A stretch of 64,000 nt of DNA from Isoetes taiwanensis (Eukaryota > Streptophyta > Lycopodiopsida > Isoetales > Isoetaceae): positions 6,373,546 through 6,437,545 of the forward strand of contig JAJEKV010000009.1 of NCBI GenBank assembly GCA_021234155.1, given 5' to 3'. Below, piece by piece: positions 1 to 16,208 of the stretch. The notes beneath the pieces were generated by a model. That model ran no database searches. It was not told the origin of the DNA and was given only the letters and a program-made list of their open reading frames with translations. Position 1 is the stretch's first letter, and every line of letters begins with the position of its first letter. The position numbers and the translations under genes are program-made.

Positions 1-152
1 GCCAGTTACGCATGCTTAAGACATCCTCAGCCTTCCACTCACGGAGATTCCAGTGCGGATAGACGGAGGGCCCGCGGGCGTGTTGATGAGCCGATCGGGG
101 ATTTCCTCGCTAGCGGCTACTACTGCGCCAGATGTTTAGCAGTGGAGCGCCA
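1..152 (+). repeat. 3' end of the 5' LTR
   Basis: This stretch aligns with the last part of the LTR at 10,610-12,228. Shared landmarks are CAGTGCGG(G)ATA, GCGGAGGG, CGGGGATTTC, ATGTTTAGCAG and the terminal GAGCGYCA. Numerous mismatches between the two LTRs indicate an old insertion. The rest of this LTR lies outside the window. Confidence 0.8.
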
Positions 153-155
153 TAA

Positions 156-171
156 TGCAGTATCAGAGCTG
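156..171 (+). promoter_or_regulatory. Primer binding site, initiator Met-tRNA type
   Basis: Just after the LTR end the sequence reads GCAGTATCAGAGCTG. Plant LTR elements primed by initiator methionine tRNA carry TGGTATCAGAGC, so TATCAGAGC is preserved and the first bases have mutated. Its position directly downstream of the LTR supports the call. Confidence 0.7.
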
Positions 172-4989
<4,818 letters not shown>

Positions 4990-5041
4990 TCAAGGCCCAT
5001 AATACCACCGTGGGTACCGAAACCTATTTGGACGGATCAAG

Positions 5042-6110
5042 ATGACAACAACGGCGATATGGCCGGAAGCAGTAGCGCAAGGCTCGTCGGTGGATGAGGA
5101 ACGGTCATCGGCTGATCCAGGCCACCCCATTGATGAATGCCCAAGAACTATGCACTGCTCCATCACCACCTCCGCAGCTACCTCGACCCAAGGCATCGAG
5201 GAAGAGGTCCACAGCCGAGGAGAGGCGGGACAAGTCAAAGGGAGATAATAGGGAGGCGGGGAAGAGGAAAAGGAAGCGAAGGAGTCCAACACCACCTAGC
5301 TCGACTCATGAGACGCAGGGCCAGTCATGGCCAGGTTCCTGCTTCGGAAAGTGAGTCAGAGCCTCCTGTGAGGTAGAGCGAGGCAAGGAAGGAAGATGAT
5401 TATCAAAGAAGTTAGCGATTACTGGAGCAGTAGTGGCTGGAAGACTACAGGAAGTTGGGTGTTCGGGGAAAGACGGATCCGGTATGGAAGCGAAGCACGG
5501 CAGCCCGAGATGGAAGGTTCGGCAACTCTTATGGCGGAAGGATAAAGATGTAGGGAAGGTTGCTACAGAAAACTTTGGATAGGGCGGCTAGAATCTGGTG
5601 GAAAGGCTATCACGAAGTCCAACAAGCTCAAAAGGAAGTTCTGCATTCAAGATTCCCGCAAAGGCTTTTAGCGGACATTATGGCCTAGGTCACATACTAG
5701 CGAGGCGAATCCAAGAGTTCTATAGATTGAACCCGGGGTACATTGTCGATTTGCAAAGTATCACGAGGAATTTATCGCGACTTAGACTCCATGTTCTGGG
5801 TGTCGGAAGGCAAGCGATTCCGAAACTTACATTGAGGGATTGAGCAGCAATATCAAAAAAGGCTAGTCCAGGGCAATCAACCCCAAGTCGATTGGCGGGG
5901 CAGGGGATAAAGCCATAAGTTTGGAAGAAGCTCCAGCAATGCAATGCCGTGAGAGACAACCGCCTTCAAAGGAAAGTCAACGGACAATACCAAGGCCAAA
6001 CGAGTAAGCAATCAGCAACCATGATCGAGGCCAAAGAACATGGAAAGAGCTCAAGGTAAGAACTTTGGGGACCGTAAGCATGAGAATGCATCGGGCAGCA
6101 TGTTAAAAGC
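5042..6110 (+). pseudogene. Gag relic of the chromovirus
   Basis: The best preserved part is 5,598-5,843, which reads FYRLNPGYIVDLQSITRNLS and then LRLHVLGVGRQAIPKLTL. This resembles the gypsy capsid pattern in which a 'xVxxYxxxFxxLxxxxP' segment is followed by a 'xxIxxFxxGL' segment. Flanking sequence is gag-like in character (basic, Ser/Pro-rich) but broken by stops. No zinc knuckle could be confirmed. Its place upstream of protease supports the call. No functional product is possible. Confidence 0.5.
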
Positions 6111-6394
6111 GTATTCTAGACAGCCCCGGCGAAAAGAAAAAAGCGGGAATGTATTGAGAAGAAGCTTTGTTTTGCAAGCTTCGGCCCGGGGTAACGAACC
6201 CATGATTGCCCATTCGTCATGCGAGCGGCTTTGGCGGAGCTTTTTATGGATTGGGATGGCCAAACGAAGCGGAAGAACGACGACCAGCATGGGGCTCCAG
6301 GGACTTCATAGATGGCAGTGCCATCTCAGGTACAAACATTGAGTCGGATGACATTGAAAAGTCCGATCAAAAGCTATCATTGGTGGAGGGATCA

Positions 6395-6720
6395 TAGATA
6401 GCAGTCCCATATCTAGTATTGATAGACACAATTGCTTCTTGACAACCGCCTCTCTCGGGCTGCCTAATGAAGAACAAAGTATTGAAAGTCTAAGCCAAAG
6501 GCCGGTTGCTATAATAAAGCTATCATTCGACACACTAAGGGGAGGAGGATCACATTCGACATAGACCTTAGTGGAAGTAATAAGTGGTAGATGGATAGGA
6601 GAGGTTATGGAGATTGGAAGGTATGACCTTATAGTAGGAATGGAGTTCCTAAAGCCGGTAGAAGCCATGATCATGCTGACCCAATGAAGTCGCCATGACA
6701 AACCGGTTGACACCAAATTC
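6395..6720 (+). pseudogene. Aspartic protease relic
   Basis: Reading across frames gives a segment like LVLIDT followed by a hydrophilic stretch, and about 80 codons later GRYDLIVGMEFLKPVEA. Retroviral-type proteases have a D-T/S-G active site and a second 'D-I/V-I-L-G-M' element shortly before the end, and both landmarks are visible. The expected DTGA has lost its frame after DT. It lies between gag and RT, as in other gypsy elements. Confidence 0.6.
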
Positions 6721-6869
6721 ATAGTGAGAGGTAAGAAGGCGACTTCTTCTATCAAAAGTGTATTTCTTTAGGCGACTAAGGAAAAGTATAGAAAGAAATA
6801 AGGGTGGATTACATTTTGAGATTGGCAATTGAGCCCAATAAGCGGGGATGGAAATGATCAAAGGGAAAA

Positions 6870-7650
6870 GCGATTTGCCAAGCCCGTAGCAAGGCTTATT
6901 TCTGAATTCAAGGATGTATTCCGGGATGAAATCCGCAACTACCACCTTATAGTGTGGAGTGTGAGATCACATTGGCACGAGATGCTAAGCCTACCAGCAA
7001 GGCACCATACGTGAGGATGAGCACACAGGAGTTGATTGAGCTCAAAGCAACTCTAGGAATTACTTGAGCTTGGTTTTATTAGAGCAAGTGTGTCTCCTTT
7101 TGGAGCACCCATACTCTTCGTGAAGAAGAAGATGGCGGTTTAAGAATGTGCATAGACTATCGCTTGACTCAACAAGCGGGGCGATAAAGAACAAGTATGC
7201 ATTGCCAGGGGCGAGATGATTTAATGGACCAGCTCAAGGAGCAAAAGGTATTCTCTAAGATTGATTTGAGGTGGGGTACCACCAAATAAGAATAAAAGAA
7301 GGATATCCATAAGACCGCATTGAGCGGTATGGTCACTTTGAGTTCTGATAATGCCCTTTGGATTGTCGAATGCTCCAGCAACTTTTATCGCCTCATGAGC
7401 GGCGTCTTGGGGATTTTCTAGGCGAGTTTGTCATTGTCTTCTTTGACGACATTCTAGTCTGACAAGTCCATTGAAGATCATAGTGGAAACGCATTTGAGA
7501 AGGGTGTTAGAAAAGTTGGCGGCATGGTTTGTATGGAAAGCTCTCCAAATACCGCTTTGCTCTTGAAAGAGTGGGTACTTGGGCCATGTCATATCGTGGA
7601 AGGAATCTCCACCGGACCCCGCAAAGATCGAAGCGGTGATAGTAGATTGG
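6870..7650 (+). pseudogene. Reverse transcriptase relic
   Basis: Fragments of a gypsy RT follow one another in different frames: [19 protein letters not shown], the catalytic motif FFDDILV near 7,438-7,460, and KLSKYRFALERVG. They match, piece by piece, the better preserved RT of the minus-strand element at 61.9-62.4 kb. Multiple indels and stops make it non-functional. Confidence 0.8.
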
Positions 7651-8240
7651 CCAGCTCAAAGAATGTGGCGGAGTAAGAAGCTTTCTAGGTGCAGCGGGGT
7701 TATTACGAAAGTTAGTGAAGGACCGTTAAGTGGGCGTCCCCTTGGCGGACCTCACTAAAGTGTTAAGGTGAAAAGATTGGAGAACACATTTGGTTAGAAA
7801 ATGTTCAAGCTTCATTTTGAAAAGCTTAGGGAGGCCTTAACAGCTGACACCGATGCCCCGGATACGCGAGATCGGACACAAGGACAAGATAGTACAACAG
7901 GATGCAAAGTAAAGATAGCACATTGGAGTCCTTATGCAAGAAGGAAGAGTGATAGCTTATGATTCCAAGAAGTTGAGCGACGGCGGCGCTATCAACCCAT
8001 GATCAAGGAACTTCTAGCTATTGGCCGGGGCTCTCGTATTTGGAGGCATTATTTGCTTGGGAGGAAGTTTCGGTTAGATCTGATCACGAGAGCCTCAATA
8101 CATCTTTACCCAACCCTCCTGGAATCTAAGACAAAAGGAGATGGATGGAATTCCTAGAAAGAGTATGACTTTGAGATTGCTTATAAGCAGGTAAGTTGAA
8201 TGTGGTTGGGATGCCCTTTCTAGAAGACCCCTTGAGGCGA
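7651..8240 (+). pseudogene. RNase H relic
   Basis: Recognisable pieces include KELLAI, RIWRHYLLGRKFRLD and QYIFTQPSWNLRQK, which correspond to [20 protein letters not shown] and [14 protein letters not shown] in the minus-strand copy at 61.3-61.8 kb. The domain would degrade the RNA strand of the RNA/DNA hybrid during replication. Frames change several times. Confidence 0.75.
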
Positions 8241-9130
8241 GAACACATTGTAATGCTATATCAACTCTTTCGGTGAGTATGGCAAGAAAATTGAGGAGAC
8301 ATTACCATCCAGATGGTGATTTCAAGGAAGGGTATGGGAAAGCCTTTCTAGAGAGGCTAGAGCAGGATAAGGAGCGAAGCCTTCAAGCATTATAAGAAGG
8401 AAGGCAACTTGTTGTATCATAAGCATAAGTTGTGTGTGCGAATCATCGAGGGGTAAGAAAGCTAATTCTCCATGACACACACAACTTGCCCAATAAGCGG
8501 GGCATCGCGGGGTTTATGAAGACCTACTTCAAGATTCAGAAGTAGCTATACGTAGGAATGAAGAAGCGGATATAGCAAGATATATTGAAAGTGTCGGTTG
8601 TTGCCAACAAACCAAAGCGGAGCGACTTGAATTCAGTGCCTTGGAACCTCTAGCGATTGCGAATGAAGTGGGAAGTGGTAAGTATGGATTTTATCACGGG
8701 ACTTCCCAAGACTCTTGAGGCAAAGATGCATTGATGGTCGTAGTAGACAAATTGTCTAAGATGGCACATTTTGTGCCTTGTAGAACTCTGACCACGACAT
8801 TGAATCTTTGCCAAGCTATTTGTGAAGCAGATTTTAGGCTCCATGGCATGCCTTGGGAGATAATATCGGATAGAGATTCCAAGTTTATGAGTGCTTTTTG
8901 GCGGGACCTCTTGACACCATTCAGGCGAGAAGCTCTCCATGAGCCTGACATATCATCCCCAAGAGATGGTCAGATGGAAGGGCGAATCAATCATTGAAGA
9001 TATGCTTAGAAGCTTTGTGTGGAATAAGCGATCCAAGTGGGATGAGTACATCCACTTGGTGGAATTCGCCTACAAGCGGTGCCAAACAAGAGTCATCCCG
9101 GATGTCTCCTTTCATGGTAAATTCGGGTAC
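8241..9130 (+). pseudogene. Integrase relic: zinc-binding and core domains
   Basis: The longest open piece, 8,731-8,997, reads MVVVDKLSKMAHFVPC, then LHGMPWEIISDRDSKFMSAF. This is the RNase-H-fold integrase core around its first two catalytic acidic residues (VVVDK and SDRDS). The following frame gives SLTYHPQ and NPTS-like segments expected around the third catalytic residue, but they are shifted. An upstream broken segment near 8,440-8,640 holds the remains of the HHCC zinc-binding region. Confidence 0.8.
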
Positions 9131-9720
9131 GGTGCTTAACCCAGGACACTTGGCACAATCCCGTGTCAAAGGTTGAAGTGTCCCAGCAGATGCTAGGAGA
9201 TGTCGGCAGTTAGTGGAAGAAGTGAGGGGTTACCTCCTAGCGACAAGAAGTCGGCAAGGAAGAGTGTGGCCAGGCAAACACGGGACCATAAGAGAGTTCA
9301 AAGTGGCGATAACATGTGGTTGAAGATCAAGGTCAAGCAAGCTAAGCTTCCAGTTGGGAGTTGCAAGCTTGCCCTAGATGGGCTGGTCCGTTCAAGATTT
9401 TGGGAGAGTGGGCTCCCCAAGCCTACAAGTTGGATCTCAGCCCATCTCAAAGTTCACAAGGTTTTCCACGTAAGTTTATTGAAAAGGCACAATCCTAACC
9501 ACGAGGGAGGTCTTGGATACTCCAACTTTGTTGGAAATGTGGCGGAAGAGCAAGTGGAAATTGTGCCTGAGCTACTTCTTGATAAGTCATTCAAAGAAGA
9601 CTAGGAGGTCTCGATTTCTCAGTATTTGGTCAAGTGGAAGCACGCAGTGGAAGAGCATAAATTGGGTATTGAAGCAAGATTTGGAGAAGCAATACCGGAG
9701 TTTATGAAGGAGTTTGATGG
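9131..9720 (+). pseudogene. Integrase C-terminus and chromodomain relic
   Basis: The frame at 9,200-9,604 contains GDNMWLKIKVKQAKL, then SAHLKVHKVFHVSLLKRHNP, then VEIVPELLLDKSFKED. These are the integrase C-terminal GPF-type region (here lacking a clean GPF) and the linker to a chromodomain. The next frames continue as SQYLVKW and WVLKQDLEKQY-like sequence, equivalent to the chromodomain preserved at 59.7-59.9 kb. A C-terminal chromodomain defines chromoviruses, where it is thought to guide integration into particular chromatin. Confidence 0.75.
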
Positions 9721-10599
9721 GTGAGTGGAGTCTCAGACTTGAGTGGAGGCTTCGCCGGGGAGGTTAGCTTAGTATGCTTCTTAGTTAGCCTCTAGCTCGG
9801 CGGGGGTGTATTCTAGTTAGTGGAATACATATGCTAGAATCTTGGAACATGTGGGCGATGATGGGATAAGCCTTTAAAAGCGTTCCCTAGGACAACATGC
9901 ACCAAGAGGTCTAGCATGACCACTAGGGTCATGAGAGAGAGAAGGAAAGGCATGGTCTTGTGATGATGGGACATCGGTCGGATGCTCCCTATGCCACGAT
10001 GTGGGGATCGCACACACTTGGCCATAGGGGGTCATGGTGAAGGTCAAAGTGATCATGTGCGATGATGGGATCGTGAGGCGTTCCCTAGCTTAAAACCCTT
10101 GGGGCATGATGCACTAGAATTTTCGCACTTAGGAATGTACAAAGGTAAAGGTAACACTTGATCATGGGCGATGATGGGATCATCTTAAATGGTCCTTAAG
10201 CTCAAATCCGAAAAGGACCATGATCGAGTGCAAAAGGTATGAAATGGGGGTGGTCCCCTAAAACCACAAACTTATTAATTATAAACTAGCGTAATGTGCT
10301 CCATGTGCAGGCAAGTGAGAAGGAGCTTGAGGTGGGACACATTACGAGAAGATGGGGAACCATAATTTAGATTATGAACCCTAATAACTCTTATAATAAT
10401 GTTTTTGAATTATTGTAGGAAGTAACCTTGTTAAGGCTATATAATTTTGTATAAGTACAAATATAGCCTAAATTTTGACATTTAACTTTAATAGGAAGTT
10501 GATCGTTTTAATTAAACTTAAGCTGTATGATCTTATGTGTTTTGCGGGGGATAGATAGGCTCGTCACCTTAGCGCAATCTTGAGGGGCGACATCGTCCT
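9721..10599 (+). other. 3' untranslated region of the chromovirus with short repeats
   Basis: No coding signal. Between about 9,850 and 10,190 the phrase GCGATGATGGGATC, often preceded by TCATG and followed by GCGTTCCCTAG, recurs three to four times at 100-150 base spacing. The repeat array sits between the chromodomain and the polypurine tract. Confidence 0.55.
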
Positions 10600-10609
10600 A
10601 AGGGGAGAA
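10600..10609 (+). promoter_or_regulatory. Polypurine tract
   Basis: AAGGGGAGAA lies immediately before the LTR start TGTGGCGTTC. It would prime plus-strand DNA synthesis. The minus-strand element has the nearly identical GTGGGGAGAA in the same place. Confidence 0.8.
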
Positions 10610-12228
10610 TGTGGCGTTCTAAGGGAATATCGCCATAAATACGTATATTCACGGACCTGTCACCATACAAGCCTACCTAGGTAGCCTTGTATGCCTTGGA
10701 TAAGTGGCAAAGGGGTGCACATCTAAGTTAATTGCTTAACTTAGATAACCTTAGGATAAGGCCCATTTCCACATGGCCTTATCCTATTGGAGCTGCTTGC
10801 CTGCGACCTCATCCTAGTGGTGCCACATGGCATCCCGTGGACCCACACCTATATGAGCTCTAACCCTAACCCTAGCCCCTTTTCTCCGACCCTAGCACCT
10901 GAACTCTCATCCACGTGCGAAACCCCGTTTGAGCACCGTCCCGATCATAGTCTAGCACGGGCGGCCAGCCCACGGAGGGTGTGTATGATCGTTAGAAGGA
11001 GCAAGCCTTGAACCCGTCTAGGAGCATGGAGGCGCCCGGGGATGGGGGAAGCGACGGAGGGAGGTTGAGTAGAGTTAGTGTTAGTTCATCCGAAGTTAGC
11101 ACTCGAGATGGGTTAGTGATTCGTGTCTAGAGTAGAGCCACCCTAGATCCTTGGATGAACATCTTGAACCCTAATCAAGGAACCCTAAGCGATAGTTAGA
11201 TATGTATGATTAAGTTAAGATGTTCATATGATATTGTTCATGATGATTATGTGATGATGGTTGATCATGTTGTTCCTCTTGTGTTGGGACGGGGTAGAGA
11301 CCTAGGGCCATATGTAGTATGCTCCTAGTGTAGATCCCTTAGTTCCTATTAGTTCTTGACTTTGTGCATAGGAACCCAGGGCTATGGAAGCTATGATGTG
11401 ACTCAAGCACCACACAGCGGGGCTAGAGGCAAGATGGAGGGTGGATCCTGCGAGTGGGGGGGCTTGGGGATTCTACGGTGGGCTAGGGCTTATGGTGGGG
11501 TCACTTGGTGTGGGCCGAGCATGGGTGGAAACACCTCTGAGGGCAATGGTGTCATGCCTCTCAAGAGTTGCAAGTGTCGACTTTGGCTCTTGTTTGGGGG
11601 TTTTGGTCAGTGCAGATGGAGTGTGTTGCCCACGATTCTCTACCGATGGAGCCTCTGGACCCGGGAAGGGGAGATGCAACCCTTCCTACCTCGGGACAGG
11701 GGAGATGCAACTGGAGTAGTCCCAGATGGGTGATGCCATGGGATTGCGTATCCGGAAGGTTAGAGTCATGCCCGCTTGATCTAGCCCATCTGCAAAGTAT
11801 GCCGGGAGGGGCGGATGGAGTGGTCAACCCTAGCCATTGTCTTATGCCAGCCCCGCCATTGTTATGATTCGGTCTGCTCTATCTTGAGGCCTATCCAGTC
11901 AGTCGACTTCCTTTCGTGTCGGAGCCACGGGTAGGACCTCTCATGTTTTATGGCATATGATTATGTTCTTTGCATCTATGGATATGCGATTGAGCTACCC
12001 CTCGAGGTAGCATATTGTATTGTATTGCTAGTTCTGACGTGTTATGCTTCCGCTGTGATAGGAGCCCATAGGGGAAGGGCGCGCAAGACACCTTCGTGTC
12101 CCCTTCCCACTTCTCTGAGGAGGATTCAGTGCGGGATAGGCGGAGGGCTTTGTCGCGGTTGATGGCCGGACGGGGATTTCACGCCAAGTATCAAATTTGG
12201 GCCAGTATGTTTAGCAGGGAGCGTCACA
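10610..12228 (+). repeat. 3' LTR, 1.62 kb
   Basis: The LTR begins TGTGGCGTTC and ends GAGCGTCACA, an imperfect inverted pair with TG/CA ends. Its first 60 bases include AATACGTATATT, also found near the start of the LTR at 57,537-58,963 read on the minus strand. A candidate promoter TATA motif (CCTATATGAG) lies near 10,847. Within the LTR GGGGAGATGCAAC occurs twice at about 11,668-11,712. Only short meaningless reading frames are present. Confidence 0.85.
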
Positions 12229-12231
12229 CTA

Positions 12232-12670
12232 CAGAAGGACAAATGTATCTTGATGGTGCATTCTCTAAGCTCAAGAATTATGGAGGTGTAGGAGTATCTT
12301 TAATATACGGACATAAGAAGAAGATTGTTACATTAAGTATGCTATGCAAATGAGGCGGAATATCATGCACTTATTCAAGGGATGACTTTGGCAAAGAAGA
12401 AGCGTATTGATTGTCTAACTATTTTTGGAGACTCTATTAATGTATCAACAACGTATGGATCAATTTTCAGGCTTCAAGTACTAATTCGAGAGGCTTACAT
12501 CAACAAACCATGGATTTGAAGTCCTATTTTCAGCAATGGTTTATGGTACATGTTCCAAGAGAACAAAATAGTATGGCGGATGCTTTAGCACAATTGGCAA
12601 TGGTACAAGCAGCTTGGCAGCATGCGCAAAGTCTGGAGAATGAGGTAAATCAGATCAGTCCATGTTCACC
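12232..12670 (+). pseudogene. Retrotransposon RNase H (RVT_3-type) relic
   Basis: A first frame reads MYLDGAFSKLKNYGGVGVSL; after a frameshift the next reads NEAEYHALIQGMTLAKKK and LTIFGDS; after another, HVPREQNSMADALAQLA. These are the DGA, E, D and late H-x-P-R-x-x-N-x-x-A-D-x-L-A landmarks of the RNase H domain found in plant retroelements. It is unlike the gypsy RNase H next door, so it is a second element fragment abutting the 3' LTR. Frameshifts rule out function. Confidence 0.75.
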
Positions 12671-12740
12671 ATATTCATGACAGCCACCATATTCACCACA
12701 TCCACCACAGTCACCATATTCACCACAGTCACCAAAACTG
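12671..12740 (+). repeat. Short TCACCA-based repeat
   Basis: A degenerate 9-base unit (ATTCACCAC/AGTCACCAT) is repeated about eight times. In the frame of the preceding RNase H tail it would encode a Pro/Ser/Tyr-rich run. Confidence 0.6.
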
Positions 12741-12964
12741 CTGCGACAAGGGGAGATGAGGAACTTACCGTAGATTCATGCAAAAGAAGAACAACTTTCC
12801 ATTGGGAAAGGTAGGTGTTTCTTGCTCTTTTGTTATCGATAAACCTTTCGTGGTTCTGTACCAGATTGGCTGTTCTGATGAAATCCCAGAAATACCCTGT
12901 TCTTTATCTGCTAAAGGGCAGGAGTTTTTGAAAAAATGTCTTTGCACAACCTTCTGATCACTAT

Positions 12965-13060
12965 TCGATTGCTTGCTCTCTGCATGTACCGTCTCATAGG
13001 CCTTTGGCCTCCGTGGACGTTAAAATAAACTTCCTTCCTTCCTTCCTTTTGTTGCCCAAA
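12965..13060 (+). mobile_element. LINE 3'-tail fragment
   Basis: GGCCTTTGGCCTCCGTGGAC followed by GTTAAAATAAAC and a (TTCC)n run matches the 3' ends of the LINE copies at 18.9 and 52.2 kb (GGTCTCC.TGGACG.TAAAAAA, then a simple repeat). The upstream structured hairpin seen in those copies is not recognisable here. This is probably a short, 5'-truncated insertion. Confidence 0.55.
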
Positions 13061-14512
13061 ATTTGCCTGTTCTTTGCTAAGCTTCCCCTGTCGTTGCTCC
13101 TGGCTCTCCTAATAGTGTTCTTCAATTCGACAATTCTAGGAATTTTGAATGGGTAGAGGATCGACTTGAATTGGAGCCAAAAAAAAAATTTCTGGAACCT
13201 GATTCATGTCGGATTTGTTCAGCTGTGCAAAATTTGGGACCGGTTGGATTTGTTCAACTGTGCAAAATTTTGGTTGCCCAAGCATGAAATTTTGATGGCA
13301 AGTGCAGAATCAGCCTAGTGTTGCTCGGATCCAAGAAATTTTCAAGCGGTGCTGTTGAAATGGGTGTTATGCTGCCTTTTGCCCCTTTCGGCTCTCCTGT
13401 AACATATTATCTCCACCGCCTCTTCTATTAAAAACTCTTGCCAGCATGGCAAATCGACGTGGCACGAAATCTGTGGGCAACTTGTTCTGCACATTGGTGA
13501 GCTAGTTACCCCAATTAGGGGTGCTCACCTTTTCCACTGCTGATTATTAGAAACATTGCCCATTAAAATAGTTGTAAATAATTAATGGACCAATAAACCT
13601 GCAATATTTGCGTTTGGTATTGGCTGTCGGTATTTCTGGCCTTCCAGATAACAGGCCAACTTGCTGATCAAAAAGAGGTCAATAGGACTTGGCGCCCACA
13701 AATGAGAATAAAAGCAGGAATATCACATTAGGCAGGTCGAAGCTTGCTCGAACAGCTCGATTTTGGCTCTCAGATAGAAATGCTCAGGCAGGTTGATTGA
13801 GGATGAAGCATATACCCTAAGAAGGACAAAAGAAATGTTCAAGGTCGCCGCGATAAATTTCTTGTGGATGTAATTGACTCATAGACTATATGTTTTGACG
13901 TGATGAGAACATCTTATGTTAGGGGGTAGTTTTGTAAATTAAATTTATTTGCATAAGCCTTTACTTCAATTCAGCTCCACCCCTTTATTTGAATGAAAGG
14001 AGGCCAACCTCCTTAACAATAGGTCGTTTTCCCTTTAACGACCCAAGGAACTACAATACATCATATATACCTATTTTATAATAACAACAAACAGCATGCA
14101 GACGCAAGAAACTAACCCAAGAAACTACATCAAACCTACTTTATAACAACAAACAAACAAGCATGAAGCAGACGCACACGCACACGCAGGCATGCCTATT
14201 CTATAACAAGAGACAAGCGTGCAAAACATGGCACAATGTAAGATGCAGAATGTTAGAGCAGTAATTTCAGGACAACTTGAATCATAAAATTTTCGTTTTT
14301 TATTCTCCAGCTCACAGTGGCATTGCAATCTCTGGATGTCACAACTAACCAGTCTCAAAACGACAAAAGACAATGTGGGTCCTTTTTTTTGGCTTCAGAT
14401 CTGGCAGATAAGAAGCAGGCAAGGAAGGACCGCTTCATAGCCTTTTTAAGATTGTCACGGAACCGTGCCTATACAAGGTTTGTAATCTTTTTCACATAAT
14501 CACTTGTATGCC
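13061..14512. other. Intergenic DNA upstream of the first WAT1 gene
   Basis: No coding sequence is recognised. A diverged tandem duplication of GGATTTGTTCARCTGTGCAA lies at about 13,212-13,275. The last few hundred bases should contain the promoter and 5' untranslated region of the gene starting at 14,513, but no convincing core promoter could be assigned. Confidence 0.4.
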
Positions 14513-16208
14513 ATGGCTGGTTACCCCATCCAAGGCTTCAGTCTTTTTGGGAAGCTCAAGGTTCATTCTGGTGTGGTTCTTGTCACTTTTGGCTTTGCAA
14601 GCTTCCAGATCCTCACTAAGATTGGTTTCGCTCGAGGAATTAGTGAATTCGTTTATCCCTTTTACAGAAATCTTATCGGTTTTATTGTTGTGGCAGTTCT
14701 TGCATACTTTTCTGAGAAGTACAAATTGCTTCTCATCGATTTAAAAGCCTTTTGTCTTAGATGTGATTCTGATTGCATGTATTTTGGATGCAGGAAAGTG
14801 AATGCTCATCTGACACCATGTTTGCTTATTCAGTTCTTCTTTCTTGCACTATTAGGGTATCATTCTCAATCATTTTTTGTTTTTCTCTTTAGGCCAGAGG
14901 AAATTAATATTTTTGATGAACTTTTGATGGTTATGATGTCCAGGATAAGCCTGAATCAGTCTTTTTATTTGCTTGGCCTTGTCCTAACGGATCCAACCTT
15001 CGCTTCGGCATTGCAAAATTCTATACCCACTATAGTCTTCATGATGGCAACAACTCTAGGGTAAACAGAGTAGAAAATTGCATATTTGCATACTGAACAA
15101 TTTTACGCTCATGCAAATTAGAGATGAAAGAGGTGATATGTGTAATAACCAGGTTTGAACAAGTGAAATGGCGTAGAAGAGATGGGCAAGCCAAACTAGT
15201 AGGTGCACTGCTTGGAGTTGCAGGTGCAGTTGTAATGGCCACATACAAGGGACCTGCTATATTTCACCACCATGTTAAACTTACTCCACCACTGGATCTT
15301 GAAAGGCCTTTTCTAAGCATAGTCTCTTCTCAGACATTCAGCATATTAGGGTTTCAAATTCCAAAATGGCAACTAGGAGCGCTTGCACTTCTAGGTAATT
15401 GCGCCTGTTTTGCAATTTGGACAGTGCTTCAGGTATATATACATGATGATAACAATTTTCTCTTTAAGTTATGGTTATCATTATGATCAGAGTCTTTCCT
15501 TGCTTATCATTACCATCATCATTGTCATTGACAACCATCATGTTCAACATCGACAGACTCCAATGTTGCAAAAATACCCAGCGCGTTTATCCATGGTTGC
15601 ATATGTGGACCTCTTTGCAACAATTCAGCTTGCAGCGCTTGCTCTATGGCAAGAACCTAAGCTTTCTCGTTGGAAGATTTCAGATGGCTATAATCTTTTC
15701 ATCATCCTTTATGCGGTAAAAATCTTCCTCATTTTCTGATGGTTGAATTTATAAACTAAAACATTCTTATAGGGTTTGATTGGATCTGGAGTGGCCTTCA
15801 CATTGCAAACATGGTGTGTTCAACAAGCTGGACCAGTTGTAACTGCAGCATATCAGCCTTTACAAACTGTAATGGTTGGATTGCTTGCTATTCCAGTGTT
15901 AGGGGATGATATGTGCTTGGGAAGGTAAGGGGAGGTAAAAGCTTATGAATTGGTTGCAGTTTAGTTGGATTAATTTTGAGCTTATTGGTATGCAAAGCAT
16001 TGTGGGAGCAGTGTTGATCATATCAGGACTGTATATGATAACATGGGGGCAAGCAGAGGAGAAGAGGATGTCAGAATCAAGCCTTGAAGAAAACGAGAGG
16101 GCTGAAGAGAGAGATTGGAAGATAGAAGTGGAGGAAAATTGTTCTATCGAGGAACCTCTTCTGCAAGGTATAAGGCACACGTTAGATGATTTGCCTGAGA
16201 GACGATAA
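14513..16208 (+). CDS. WAT1-related (nodulin MtN21/EamA) transporter, seven exons, intact
   Basis: Exons inferred by eye are 14,513-14,718, 14,794-14,856, 14,944-15,060, 15,153-15,432, 15,557-15,715, 15,773-15,924 and 15,998-16,208. All introns are GT-AG and the total of 1,188 nt gives 395 aa plus stop. The protein starts MAGYPIQGF and has about ten hydrophobic segments in two EamA repeats. Family landmarks are FYRNLIGF, SFYLLGLVLTDPTFASALQN, WRRRDGQAK.VG (membrane-loop motif), YPARLSMVAYVD, AGPVVTAAYQPLQT and a final GAVLIISGLYMITWG. An acidic cytosolic tail follows. The family consists of plasma-membrane or tonoplast small-molecule exporters or importers (auxin, amino acids); this member's substrate cannot be read from sequence. 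The first ATG in good context (CCATGG) at 14,513 was chosen. Usual length is 350-400 aa, so this copy looks complete. Confidence 0.9.

Noticed and set aside
12045-12353. A frame joining the LTR end to the RNase H segment as a chimeric gene
   Set aside because: The N-terminal part is LTR sequence in an arbitrary frame; RNase H itself is frameshifted.
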